From: Primula veris
Taxonomy: Eukaryota > Streptophyta > Magnoliopsida > Ericales > Primulaceae
NCBI GenBank assembly: GCA_963682055.1
Contig: OY821741.1
Coordinates: 21,770,711-21,834,710 of the forward strand
Direction of reading: 5' to 3'
Length of the DNA: 64,000 nt
A program made the position numbers and the translations under genes. Shown here piece after piece: positions 11,701 to 23,400 of the stretch; the stretch's first letter is position 1; each line of letters starts with the position of its first letter. The notes under the pieces are model-generated. The model was not told the DNA's origin. It ran no database searches and saw only the letters and a list, made by a program, of their open reading frames with translations.

Positions 11701-13504
11701 TTGCTATTAACTATGAATCATTATTGAAAGTTATGACCTATTGCTTGTTAAATAAACAATGAATGATTGGACAGGCCGTAACCTAAAAAGACTAACTAAT
11801 AGCCGCGAACTTAAATAACGCTAACTGTTGATTATGAAGTTTAGTTGACCAGATATGACGCATCATGCTTGTTTAAGAAATATCACATGGGGATAATTAT
11901 GGTTTACCACTAATGTTAATGAAGTTTATTTAATTGCAAAAACACGCCAACGAACTAGCAAAAGTTAGCTCGTGTTCTATTAGGTCCGTTGATGTCTTTC
12001 CACATTTAATGAATTTTTCTAAAGTTACTATGCAAATTGTTAAAGTTTATAGTATGATATCGAAATCACTAACCGTCAAAACATTGGTATAGTAAATCGT
12101 AATCATAACAATAAAAAATAGAATACTAAAATATGATTGGTTGGGAACATTATTTCATTGTGTTGACAGTGCCCAATATTCTCTCTATTAACCGCCATAA
12201 GCTATTTAAGCAATATCACTAATACTAGTTGAGATAGGAGAAAAAAATGTCATAGCTATTTAAGCATCACTAATACTGGTTGAGATAGGGGCGAAAGAGT
12301 GCGAATAACAGGGACAGAGAGAAATTAAACTCCCGGTTCTTCGCTTGCTACTGGTTGAGGTGATTCTTAATTTTTAATTTACAGTTTTAAAAACCTTAAA
12401 CAGTTGGTTGGATTTATTTAATTTCTTGGTCATTATTTGACATTGTATTTGTTTCCTTTTGGTGACTAGTGGTTTTGCGTAAGCCGTAGTTTTTGTTCTT
12501 TATCACTTCTTGTATCTCAAATTACTAACTGTTAGTTAAGGCTTATGCTATATAGTTTTCTTGAATATGAATACGTAGGAATGGTTTATGGGGCTGCCAG
12601 AAATTTACAAAAATTACTAGATTACGTGAAATAAGAAAACGGGGTTGTAAAAATTTATATGGTCATGTCACATATATTTTGAATTAATTAATTAATCAGA
12701 TAATTATAGATATTGAATTATCTAGTATTAGAATTATAGATAGAATAAGACTATATATTGATGGAATGTGAGTCATATTAGTATGAGAAAACATGGTAAT
12801 CTCTGTGTATAAAAGTAACACAACCCCTTTTTATCCAAGAGTATTCAATCATAGGGTTTGTATTGTATAATAGAAGACTAAGAGAGATAAACTTATTTAC
12901 CGGCCAAAAATACTACATGATGGCTCACGATATGTTTTCCAAACTTTATTGTTTATGTATGAAGTTTCAAGATCCATATCATCTTAAATTAATTAGTTGT
13001 AGATGAATTACGGTTTATATTTATATGAGTTTGTTTGCCAAATAATCGTTCTTAACATATTTTAGTCAAAAATTATAAAAAATCATAATTTTCGGAATAA
13101 TTCCTATAGTCTCTGCATGTATTGGCACAGAACTATTCCGACTATGTGAACTTTGGATGAATGTTAGTAAGGAAAAACTCAAAAAAGAATGACCCAAAAA
13201 CTCAGCCGAGCTTAACATCCGTGTAAAACACATTTTGGAATTAAATCTTATGATATAAACACATTTAAGAATTAAATCTTAGGATAGAACGTACCCGTTT
13301 ATGTTGTGCATTTGTGTAATTCGTTCTACAACGCTATTGCAAGACCAGAACAAGTTTTTCAAATTTGTGTCATATGAAGACATAAGCATAATGATGTAGA
13401 ACTTGTCCATATCTATCTATTCAACTTCAACTGTTTAAAAATACCGCAACTTAAATTATTCCGACCATGTTACTTCAGGTTTCACGGCCACATCTCGGTA
13501 TTTT
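11701..13504. other. Upstream region of the 196-residue ORF, with a duplicated TATA-like block
   Basis: No coding region. An imperfect direct repeat of about 40 bases (12199-12244 and 12253-12292) carries AGCTATTTAAGCA followed by TCACTAATACTAGTTGAGATAG. This looks like a duplicated TATA block, and a purine-rich leader (GGGACAGAGAGAAATTAAAC) follows at about 12310. A candidate 5'-UTR intron could run from GAG|GTGATT (about 12360) to TACTTCAG (ends 13478), placing the splice acceptor 26 bases before the ORF start. This promoter model is inference. Confidence 0.35.
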
Positions 13505-14095
13505 ATGGACGACCTTAATATGAGTAAGATTGAACATAACCATGCTACACATTCTTTTGTCACATATACTGATTCTATTGGATATTTGAACATTGTGATC
13601 CTAAACCGAGTTGATCTTTGCAAGAGAAAGATGGATAAGATTGAAGAGGCGTTGAAAAGTTCTTCTTCTGTGGCTGCGAGGTTAAACTTAGACTATGATT
13701 CATCATATTCAATGTTCAATAAGATCACTTGTGCTGGCCACGACATAGATTTCCGTAACGAGTATACTAGTTGCTTAACTCGTATAAACATTGCTATTGA
13801 GAAGTTTCATTATATAGCTGAGGAAATCAGTACTAACTCCTGGTCGCCAAGTCATGATGTTATTAAAAGAGTGTACTCAGCTCCTTTTAGCACTAATTCT
13901 TCAGAACATTCTTTCGATTTCAATCTCTTTGTTGAGCTATTTGAAACTCTAGAGGATGCCATTGAAAACTTGGATTACAAGGACCTTGATCCGCTGAATA
14001 GGTGTATGTCGAGTATGAGTTGCCTTTCATCGAGCCTTATGATCCTGACTTCGAGGCTTGCGAGCTTGCTTGTGAAATTAAAGCTGAATCTCTGA
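13505..14095 (+). CDS. Unrecognised 196-residue protein
   Basis: Single open frame from ATG at 13505 to TGA. The product is Ser-rich and acidic in the middle, with no signal peptide, membrane span, zinc ligand pattern or catalytic motif that can be recognised. Residues about 20-50 and 85-105 look amphipathic and helical, and the C-terminus is hydrophobic and Ser/Leu-rich (RLASLLVKLKLNL). Codon use is plant-like, and it is much longer than chance frames in the surrounding AT-rich DNA. A splice-acceptor-like TACTTCAG lies just upstream. It may be a lineage-specific gene or a fragment of a larger gene; no function is assigned. Confidence 0.5.
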   Translation: MDDLNMSKIEHNHATHSFVTYTDSIGYLNIVILNRVDLCKRKMDKIEEALKSSSSVAARLNLDYDSSYSMFNKITCAGHDIDFRNEYTSCLTRINIAIEKFHYIAEEISTNSWSPSHDVIKRVYSAPFSTNSSEHSFDFNLFVELFETLEDAIENLDYKDLDPLNRCMSSMSCLSSSLMILTSRLASLLVKLKLNL

Positions 14096-15530
14096 TTGCT
14101 AAAGTCTGAAGGTAGGCTGCAACATGGTGTTAATAGTCGTTTTACTATTTTTAACCACTATGTGCATATTCTGCTTGGTGAATTCTTTTTATTTTATATT
14201 TTAATTGTACAGTCAAGAATTGGTTTAGAATTGGCTTTATCATTTTTATTTTATGGGTTTTACCATTTCTTTCTTTCTTTCTTTTACGGGCATTTTTAAT
14301 TTATTTATGGATTGCGATGGTTGTGTAACTTGTGTTGGTAAGCTTTATTCTTCATGTCAGAGGGTTGATTATTTTTGTTTATTGCATAGTTAATAGAAAG
14401 GGATCTCAAAATATAACCTGTCAAATTCTAGTCACGCCTAAGAGGCGTTCTAATGTTTTCGTTCCGGCCTATATATGTTCCAATTTGTGCATTAGGAACA
14501 AAATTTGAAATTTTAGTAACGTCTGATAGACGTTACATAGTTTTTGTTGGGACGACTTTTAGGTGTTCCAATTTGTCAATTAGGAGCGGAAACAAAAGTG
14601 TTCCAGATTTAAATAGGAATATTTCAAACGTGTTCCAAGCGTTCCGACAATGTATTCGACCAAACACACATATACGAGGCGGATAATTATATAATATTCT
14701 GGTTACAACGATAATCTAAGACATTAAACAAGGAATATACACAAGATTTATTGAAAAACCAGCTGATGCTCTAAACTAAGATTCATCAAACATAAAATTA
14801 ACTAATATCATATTAACAAATAACCAAGTGCTGCTTTGAACTATGATTCATCGAATAACAAAACAAAATTCACTAGTAAAGTTACACTAAGGGAAAATAT
14901 TTACAATGAAAAAACAACTATGTAAGAGAATTTTCTACTTCATCGTCATAAAAATGCTGTACCATATGAGAGTTCTCACCATATGGTCCATATCTAAACC
15001 CATCAGTTTGCATCACGACTGAAAAAAGAAACAGAAAAGATCCCAAGAAAACATATCAACAAATTATATAGCAACTTAGTAAGATCTAACAATTCAAGTC
15101 CCATTCAAACTGACCCACCCACCAGGGAAAAAGTACAAATTCTGAACTACAAGTTTACTTGTTATATCAGATTATAACATTTTTTCATCTTTCAAAGACT
15201 TTTTGACAAGGATTTTTGACATCGAATAAAATTCCTACAGAAACTAATTTAAATGTTTTTCAAAACTTGAAACTATTCTCAGTAACTTTTTTTTTTTAAT
15301 TCTTGTGCACTTTTCTGCATGAGATTAATGTTATAGGACGACACTTATGTATCTTGGAAAGAGAATAATAAATAAGACTTTGATTCAAACCCGTTATAAT
15401 GGAACATGCACAAATATGCAAACTACGGGAAGGACGACTCTCTGAAGAAGATGTGGTATTTGGCCCACACAAGAAAATCCCAACTCATACTTCTTCAATT
15501 GCATTTGCATGAGGTGCTTTTTTATTGTGC
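14096..15530. other. Intergenic, no gene seen
   Basis: It contains a small repeat patch at about 14440-14660, where GTTCCAATTTGTGCATTAGGA and GTTCCAATTTGTCAATTAGGA are direct repeats around a perfect 9-bp hairpin, GTAACGTCT-GAT-AGACGTTAC (14516-14536). The patch may be an old MITE. The short ORF at 15406-15783 crosses the candidate left end of the large Mutator-like element and is not supported. Confidence 0.5.
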
Positions 15531-15840
15531 AAATTGGATACCGGTATCTTTTAGAACTACTATATTAAATATTAGTACCACCTTAAAACTATTAATTGCA
15601 AATCAGGACCCCACGCTAATTACCAAAATAGCCCCGTGTTATATTGCGCCACACGTCATCCACGTCACCCAGTCCCACACTTTTCTCGCCATTTTCACTC
15701 TCTCTCTACAAACAGCGAAAACCGTCATTTTGTACTGTAAACTACTTAAAACAGCGAAAACAGTCATTAATTCACAAAAATAGCCAATAAAGCATGCGAT
15801 AAACTTGCCATTACCTCTGTCGCACAATCTAATCGACATA
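15531..15840 (+). repeat. Candidate left terminal inverted repeat of the large MULE
   Basis: Starts AAATTGGATACCGGTATC, then ATTAGTACCACCTTAAAAC and CACGTCATCCACGTCACC, followed by a CT-rich leader (CACTCTCTCTCTAC) and a direct repeat AACAGCGAAAAC (twice, about 15712-15760). The order of blocks matches the inverted right end. It probably includes a promoter directed inward. Confidence 0.55.
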
Positions 15841-16318
15841 ATCGAAACGAAACCATAAGTAAAAACAAGCTTCTACGATGAAACAGGTAAAATCGCACCA
15901 TTTTAAAAAAAAAATTATGATGTTATTCATATTATCATTCACTATTAAAATAATGATTACTTATATTAATACATTCACTATTAACGTGTCAAAAATATAA
16001 TTTGTTTATCAAAACTGTAATAGACTGAAACTCTAGCAAGTTTTATAAAACTAGAAAATTTATATTCTGATGTTATTTGTATTTACATCAGCATTGACTA
16101 AAATTAGATTGTCAATTAATTTTGTGTATTAGATTGTTAATTTTATATTCCCAAATTTATGATTGCCAATTAATTTCGTTTGTAAATTTGTTTTTCAATT
16201 AAATTGTCAACTGTTTATATATTAGATTGTGTATATTAAAGAGTGTATATTAGAGTGGGTATTACATTGTGTGTATTACATAGTGTGTATTAAATTTTGT
16301 ATATCAGAGGAATATACT

Positions 16319-18526
16319 TGTAACGTCTCCGAAATTTTGTACTTTATTATTAATTTTAGTAATAAGATAATGATATTTAGTTTTGTGGGTGATTACGTAT
16401 TTGTGTGAAATGTTTGTATGTGGTACGTATGTCACATAGTGGTGGGTGTGATTTGTATTATTTAATAACTAAGTGGACTAATTAGTAAATTAGTTATACT
16501 TATCTACACATACATAATACATATTACATATATACATATACATATTACTTATATACATATATATAGACATATACATAAGGGGAGAGAGAATAGAAAGGAG
16601 AGAGAGAGACCAGCGGAGATTTTAGAGAGAGAATCGAGGGAGTGATCAGCGACAAAGTGATAACAAGTGGAGAGAGAGTTGGCCAGACCAGCAGGCTGCC
16701 GTGTTTTTCGTGTTTTCGTGTTTTTAGGGCAGCGACTTCGGGAGCCGATTCCGATGTCATCGGGTGTCCGTTTTCAACAAACAAATATGTTTTCTTAGCC
16801 TATTTTTCAAGAGCTATCTATCCGTGTAAGCCGTTTCATCTGATTTTGACTTTTATAAAAACCCATTTTTGGGAATATTTGCTATAATCCGAATTAGAGA
16901 CTTTTATATTAATCCGTAGCTCGTTTTAATTGCGTTTAGGGGCTGTTTAAGGACCGTTATTGGGCTGTCCAGATCTGGTTCTAACTGTTCGTTGGGCTTT
17001 CGACTTGAGTTTGGGTTTTTTTTTTTGACAAACGAGCTCTCGTTTGTGTAGGTAAGGGGGAAGAATATGGTTTTGCTTTAAAGGCGGTTTTGTGTGTTGT
17101 TTGTTGTATGCTAGGTTATGTGAAATGGTTAGTGTGTATTGCATCGTTATTTTTATGGTGATTATATTGTGTATGGCGATTTTACTATTTTTATTATAAA
17201 ATGAATTGTGGAGAATAAAATGATTTAAATGTGTTATTTAATTAAATCTTTTAAAAACGTGAAAGTGGTGAAAGTGTGGCAGTTGTGATATCGTGTATAC
17301 TCTTGTGGTGATACCGTGTAGACTTTTATGGTGATGTGTTTATCTAATTACATCAAATATTATAAAGTGTGTTTTATGTTTTATTGTGGAGTTTACGGTT
17401 TTCGTGTTTGGTATTCGGAGTCTTTTATATTTATTTTAGGGATTGCAGTACCAAGTGTTAAGGCGGAGCTGTGTCAGCTTATGGTGAGATCCCGGAAACT
17501 TGTGCAAGGATTAGGTATATCGGTAACATAGGGTTAGTCCCCTTAAAGCCGGCCCCATATCTTTTGGCCACATGTTAGTGTCAGAATATGGGTGAGGGAA
17601 CCATTGCACTTTGGGTCCTAGAGCAGAGTGGCTCTAAAAGTGGGTACATGTGAGGCAATCCCGACTTTGTGTTTCGTTGAGTCTTGTTGTATTTTGTTTT
17701 GTTTTATTTTATTTTGTTTTATTATAAATTCAGTTAATCTTGATTATATGTTCATTTACTTGTGTTTGCGAGTTATACTTGTTGATGTGTTTTTCGTGCA
17801 ATTGCCTTTTGTCATTATTTGCCAAGATATCATATTTGCCATGTTAGGACTGTGTGTGCGTGCTTAGTAGCACGCGCCGTTTTTAAAGCGAGATTATTTT
17901 CTTACCTCCTTTCTTTGTTTTCTGTATATTTTGTTCACGATCGATGTACAGGTGCTGACGTAGATGGTGGTGAACTTTAGAGTGCTTGCATGAATCTCAT
18001 TATCATATTACACGTGATCGCGCGCACGCTAGACTTGTTTTTTTGTTCATTTTGGCATTATCTCATTTTGAGCCTTGTTGGCCTAGTAAGCATTTTACAC
18101 GAGATTAATTTTCTTTTGGTTGGAGTAACTTATCTCGTGCACTTGTATATTTTAGATTACGCTATTTTATAGAATGTCAGCTGAGTTGGATTTGATTTAT
18201 CCTTGTTGGATTATTTGGTAATCGCGTTGCGATTTTGTTGTGTTGTTTCAGGAAGGTCTAATTTATTGGAAACACATAGATACGCAAAGCTCATGCCGAA
18301 ATTTTCTAAAACGTACTGTATTGTTTATGTTGTCACATTTGAACACCGTTGGCTACCCTTACGCCAATTTAGTGAATCAAATGTGATTATCGGCATGGCC
18401 TGAAATATTTATTTGGTTCTATTGATTGGCATATTATCGAATGGCATTCCGCATGTTTCGTTATTTTTCCTTTTTATTTTCATTTACATTCACGACCCGG
18501 GTTTATCCAAAATTCGGGGCGTGACA
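16319..18526 (+). mobile_element. Solo LTR, 2208 bp, TSD ATACT
   Basis: Begins TGTAACGTCTCCGAAATTTT and ends CGGGGCGTGACA; flanked by perfect 5-bp repeats ATACT (16314-16318 and 18527-18531). No internal retroviral genes or second LTR. It inserted into the left ATTAGATTGTC-rich arm of the large MULE. The short ORFs within it (for example 17628-17867) have no family match. Confidence 0.92.
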
Positions 18527-19784
18527 ATACTGGATTGCGGATTATCAGTTTAAAATTAATTTATCAAGTTATTCCTGTTAGATTGCGGATTAATATTTAT
18601 TTTTCTATACCTTTGTTTGTCAATTAAATTGTCAACTGTGTAAATTTGTATATTAGATTGTGTATTAGATTGTCAATTATCAGTTAGTTGTTTTACAAAA
18701 ATTATGGAGGTTGTTACCCCCATTAAAATATGAACTATGTAAATTTGTTTATTAGATTGTCAATTCTGATTTTTTTTTTATCAAAAATTAATTTATCAAG
18801 TTATTCTCATTAGACTGTCAGTTCAGAATTAATTTATCAAGTTATTCATATTAGATTATTTATTAGATTGTCTCTTGTTTTTTTTTCAATATTTTACTAT
18901 GAAATGTGTGTATTACATTGTCAGTTAATTTTGTGTATTAGATTATTAATCTCTCGTAGTTTTTCTAAATTTATGATTGTTAATTAATTTGTTAATTTGG
19001 TTTGCAAATTTTTTTGTCAATTAAATTGTCAACTATTTCTATATAAGACTGTTTATTAGATTGTGTATATTATAATGTGTATTAGATTGTGTATATTAGA
19101 GAGTGTATTAGATTGTGTATATTATAGTGTGTATTCTACATTGTGTATATTAGAGTGTATTAGATTATCAGTTCAAAATTAATTTATCAAGTTATTCCTA
19201 TTAGATTGCAGATTAATATTTTTCTGTAACTTTGTTTGTCAATTAAATTGTCAACTATGTACATTTGTATATCAGATTATCAATTTTGAGTTATTTTTTT
19301 TAACAAAAATTAATTTATCAAGTTATTCCCATTAGATTGTCAGTTCAGAATTAATTTATCAAGTTATTCCTATTATATTGTCTTTTGTCTTTTTTTTCAA
19401 TATTTTACTATAAAATGTGTGTATTAGATTGTCAGTTTTATGTTTGTTTTTTTATAAAATTTATTGATATTAATAATCTCTAAAATTCTGAAGTTAACAG
19501 AAATCAATAACAATCTAATATACAATCCAATATAAAAAAAATGCAATCTACTATATATTAGACATTAGATTGTGATTTTTTAATGACAATCTAATGTCTA
19601 ATATATATTGTTAAATAACAGAGATCACAACAAAATTGTTAAATAAAAATAAAAACAACAAAGAGTAATTAAATTTCCATTCATTAACTATAAAAAAAAC
19701 TTTCATTCAAAACGAACACAACCACCATCAACAAAAAAAATAATACATAGAAAAAACTAAACATGAAAATTGGGGCACTACCCT
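18527..19784. repeat. ATTAGATTGTC array, left arm
   Basis: Dense, irregularly spaced copies of ATTAGATTGT(C) and variants (GTATTAGATTGTGTATATT, CAGTTCAGAATTAATTTATC), nearly all on the top strand until about 19500, where inverted copies (ACAATCTAAT) appear around a long hairpin. Longer direct repeats of the type AATTAATTTATCAAGTTATT occur at least five times. No gene seen. Confidence 0.85.
19552..19607. repeat. Perfect 22-bp inverted repeat built from the ATTAGATTGT motif
   Basis: Arms at 19552-19573 and 19586-19607 (TATATATTAGACATTAGATT...) pair without mismatch across a 12-base spacer. It lies about 180 bases past the stop codon of the coiled-coil ORF, at the local switch of motif orientation, so it could act in 3'-end formation of that transcript or as a paired protein-binding site; both are inference. 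Confidence 0.85.
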
Positions 19785-20108
19785 TTACGCCTGAGCTTTT
19801 AACTTGGCAACCTCTTTCTCGAGTTTTTCAACTCGAGCAGTGAGCCTGGTAATTCCTGCCAGTTTGTTTTCTTTCTCCTTTACAAGAGTATGAATATACT
19901 TATAGGCCTCGTCGACCTCTTCTTCCTCCTTCTCCTCCTCTTCCTCCAACTTGTCTTCCAAGTTGGCTACTTTGTGCTCCAATTTTTGGACTTTCTTAGA
20001 CCTCTGAACTACCTCCTCCTCTGATTCATACTCTCTCTCATCACTGTAGTCCTTTTCCTCACCACTGCTGGAAGAATGAGAAGTTGTGTCTGAGTTGTAT
20101 CTTTTCAT
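19785..20108 (-). CDS. Small acidic coiled-coil protein, 107 residues, intact
   Basis: Open frame from ATG at 20108 to TGA ending at 19785. The N-terminus is Ser/Glu-rich (MKRYNSDTTSHSSSSGEEKD), a Lys/Glu heptad region follows (VQKLEHKVANLEDKLEEEEE) with an uninterrupted acidic run, and the last 35 residues form a second coiled coil (TRLTARVEKLEKEVAKLKAQ). No membrane span, signal peptide or zinc motif. Both flanks carry the ATTAGATTGTC arrays, so it belongs to the large MULE, where it is the only ORF without a frameshift or stop. A solo LTR sits 118 bases upstream and may have displaced its promoter. It may be a captured or element-specific accessory protein; function unknown. Confidence 0.6.
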   Translation of the reverse strand: MKRYNSDTTSHSSSSGEEKDYSDEREYESEEEVVQRSKKVQKLEHKVANLEDKLEEEEEKEEEEVDEAYKYIHTLVKEKENKLAGITRLTARVEKLEKEVAKLKAQA

Positions 20109-20226
20109 TTTTTTTGGGGAAATAAAATTTTTTAGATTAGAGAAATGAATGACATATAAATGGAAAAAATATGTATAATAATATGAACAAATAAGGTTTT
20201 ACTTGGTTATTTAAAGGAATTAATTG

Positions 20227-22236
20227 TGTCACGCCCCGGATTTGGGTAAACCCGAGTCGTGAATATTATTTAAAAAGAAAATATTTAAATAACGAAACAT
20301 GCGGAATGACATTCGATAATCCGCTAATAAAAATAACCAAATAAATACTTCAAGCAATGTCGATAATCACATTTGATTCAATTTATTGGCCTAAGGGTAG
20401 CCAACGGTATTCAAATGTGACGACACAAACTATGCAATACGTTTTTAGAAAATTTTGGCATGAGCTTCACGTATCTATTTTTTTCCATAAAATTTTACCT
20501 GTTTGAAACCAAACATAACAAAATCGCCAATGCGATTACCAAATAATCCAACAAGGATAAATCAAATCCAACCCAACTGGCATTCGATAAAATAGCGTAA
20601 TCTAAAATAAACAAGTGCACGCGGTAAGTTACTCCCAACTACAAGAAAATAAACTTGCGTTAAACGCATATTAGGCCCACAAGGCTCAAAATGAGATGAT
20701 ACCAAAATGGATAAAAACAAGTCTAACGTGCGCGCGATCACGTGTAATATGATGATGAGTTACAAGCAAGCACACTAAACTTTGCCTTGGTCTAAGTCAG
20801 CACATGTACATCGATCGTGAATAAAATGTACAGAAAATAAAGAAAGGAGTTAAGAATACAATCTCGCTTTAAAAACGGCACGTGCTAATAAACACGCACA
20901 CACAATCCTAACATGACAAATATGATATCTTGGCAAATAATGACAAAGGACAATTGCACCAAAAACACATCAACTAGTATAACTCGCAAACACAAGTAAA
21001 TGAACATATAATCAAGATCAACTGAATTAATAATAAAATAAAACAAGACTCAACGAAAAACAAAGTCGGAATTGCCTCACATGTACCTACTTTTAGAGCC
21101 ACTATGCTCTAGGACCCAAAGTGAAATGGTTCAATCACCCATACTCTGACTAATATGTGAATAAAAGATATGGGGCCGGATTTGAGGGCACTAACCCTAT
21201 GGTACTGATATACCTAATCCTTGCGCAAGTTTTCGGGATCTCACCGTAAGCTGACACAGCTCCGCCTTAACACTTGGTACTTCAATCCCTAAAATAAATA
21301 TAAAAGACTCCCAAAAACGTAAACGGTAAAGTCCACAAACTGAAAATAAAATAAAGAACGTCATACTTTGTAATAGTTTATTTAATTGAATATTAAAAAT
21401 CACTTGAACACATCTTTGTCACGGTATCACCACAATGTTTACACAATCTCACCACTGTCACACTTTCCAAATTTTTAAAAGGTGTAATTAAATAGCACAT
21501 TTAAATCACCTTTTTTTTCACAATTCATTTTCTAATAAAAATAGTAAAATCGCCATACACAATATAATCACCATAAATAAAACAATGTGAAGCCTGTTAC
21601 ACACACAGTACAATAACATAATAAAATACACATTAACCATTTTACATAGCTTAGCATACAACAAACAACACACAAAACCGTCTTTAAAGCGAAACCATAT
21701 TCATCCCCCTTACCTACACAAATAAGAGCTCGTTTGTCAAATACTTTCAAACTCAATCCGAAACCCACCTAACAGGTAGAACCAGATCTGGACAGCCCAA
21801 AACAGTCCTTCAACAGCCCTAAAATGTAATTAAAACGAGTTACGGATTAATATAAAAGTCCCTAATTCGGATTATAGTAAATATTTCCAAAAATGGGTTT
21901 TTATAAAATTTAAAATCAGATGAAACGACTTACACGGATAGATAGGACTCGAAGAGTAGATCAAAATAATGTATTTAATTATGAAAAACGAACTCCGAAC
22001 GAACCCCAATACACCTGAAACGTCGCTGCTCAAAGAAATCAGAAAAACTGTTCCGACTACCAGCGATCGTCCGACAGATCAGACTGGTCGCTGGACTGGT
22101 CAACGGACTGGTCAACCCTCTCTCCATTCACTGACGACTTCTCTCTCTAGATTGTATCTATATATATATATATATGTATATGTATATATGTATATATGTA
22201 TATATGTTTATGTATATATGTATATATGTGTATATA

Positions 22237-22277
<41 letters not shown>

Positions 22278-22520
22278 ATGTGTATAATGTATAATGTGAG
22301 TGTATGTATATACATAGATATGTTAATTAGGTTTTATATTTTAGTTTCGGTAAATAACATTTTAGCCCACATAATTATTAGTAGTTACAGATATATAACC
22401 CAACATCATCATTACATATGGATTAATACATTATTTATTTCACATATATATATACACTTGATATTACTTTAGAAAAATAATAAAAATTAATGATTAGGAT
22501 CGAATTTCTGAGATGTTACA
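20227..22520 (-). mobile_element. Solo LTR, 2294 bp, minus strand, TSD AATTG
   Basis: On the minus strand it begins TGTAACATCTCAGAAATTCG and ends GGGGCGTGACA; flanked by perfect 5-bp repeats AATTG (20222-20226 and 22521-22525). It matches the LTR at 16319-18526 along its length in opposite orientation, for example GTTAAGGCGGAGCTGTGTCA in both. No internal retroviral genes. It inserted just upstream of the coiled-coil ORF. Confidence 0.92.
22156..22320. repeat. TATA/TGTA microsatellite within the solo LTR
   Basis: Runs of (TA)n, (TATATG)n and (TGTATG)n near the transcript-leader side of the LTR; the sister LTR at 16319 has a shorter equivalent at about 16500-16570. The 167-codon frame across it is low-complexity and not a gene. 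Confidence 0.9.
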
Positions 22521-23400
22521 AATTGACAGTTCAGTTTCTCAGAATGTGAAAGGTTTCCCACAGAATAAAAAACTGTACACCTTTAATGATAGAATGTGAA
22601 CATATTTTTCACTAAAAAAAAATAAAACCCTGTGCACTTTTGTTTGAATAAATTTATGTAAATGACAAATTATGAATCTACTACTATTTGTTTATTAGTT
22701 TGTCAATTCTCTGTTACTGTGATTGTCAAATTATGAATCTGACTACCAAAATTATGAACGTTATACATCATTAGATTGCCAAATTCATAAATAATATTTA
22801 TATAAAACAAAGATTAGATTGTGAATTTTTAATCACAGAAATTAAAACAAAAAAATTGTGGTGTTACTGCGATTTTTAATAATTAGTTCTGCTATTAGAT
22901 TGTTAAATTTTTAATAATACATTTTACGTGTTGAAAATGTTGTCAATTAGATTGTCACTGTTCAAATAGTAATGAATTATATGCTATTAGATACCCAATT
23001 ATATTGTCAATTACATATGCAACTAGATTGCCCATTACATTTTCATTTATTGTGTATATTTTTAATTAGATCGATTGTTAGCTGTCTGTAAACTGAATAT
23101 CATGAGTCATTAGATTGCCAATGGTAAATACTTTTATTAGATTGTCAACTATTTTTAAACATTGTCAAATCTAATTAGATTGTCATTTATACACCATTAG
23201 ATTGTCAAAAACAGAAATAATATTTATATAAAACAAAGATTAGATTGTGAATTTTTAATCACAAAAATGTAAACAGAGACTAACAATAACAAGTTGTTAA
23301 ATAAAAATTAAAACAAAAAAATTATTGTGTTACATAGTTTTTTAATAATTAGTTCTGTTATTAGATTGTCAATAATTAATACTTCATGTGTTTATTGCAG
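22521..23400. repeat. ATTAGATTGTC array upstream of the ULP1-like gene
   Basis: Many top-strand copies of TTAGATTGTC/A/G, several paired with GAATTTTTAATCACA and AAATAAAAATTAAAACAAAA. A longer direct repeat of about 90 bases (22793-22860 and 23217-23270, TATTTATATAAAACAAAGAT) is present. It ends at a splice-acceptor-like TGTTTATTGCAG (to 23400), so it probably includes an intron of the adjoining gene. Confidence 0.8.

Noticed and set aside
15406..15783. 125-codon ORF
   Set aside because: Crosses the candidate left end of the large MULE and has no family resemblance.
21969..22472. 167-codon ORF
   Set aside because: Runs through a TATG/TGTA microsatellite in a solo LTR; poly-Tyr/Cys/Met composition.
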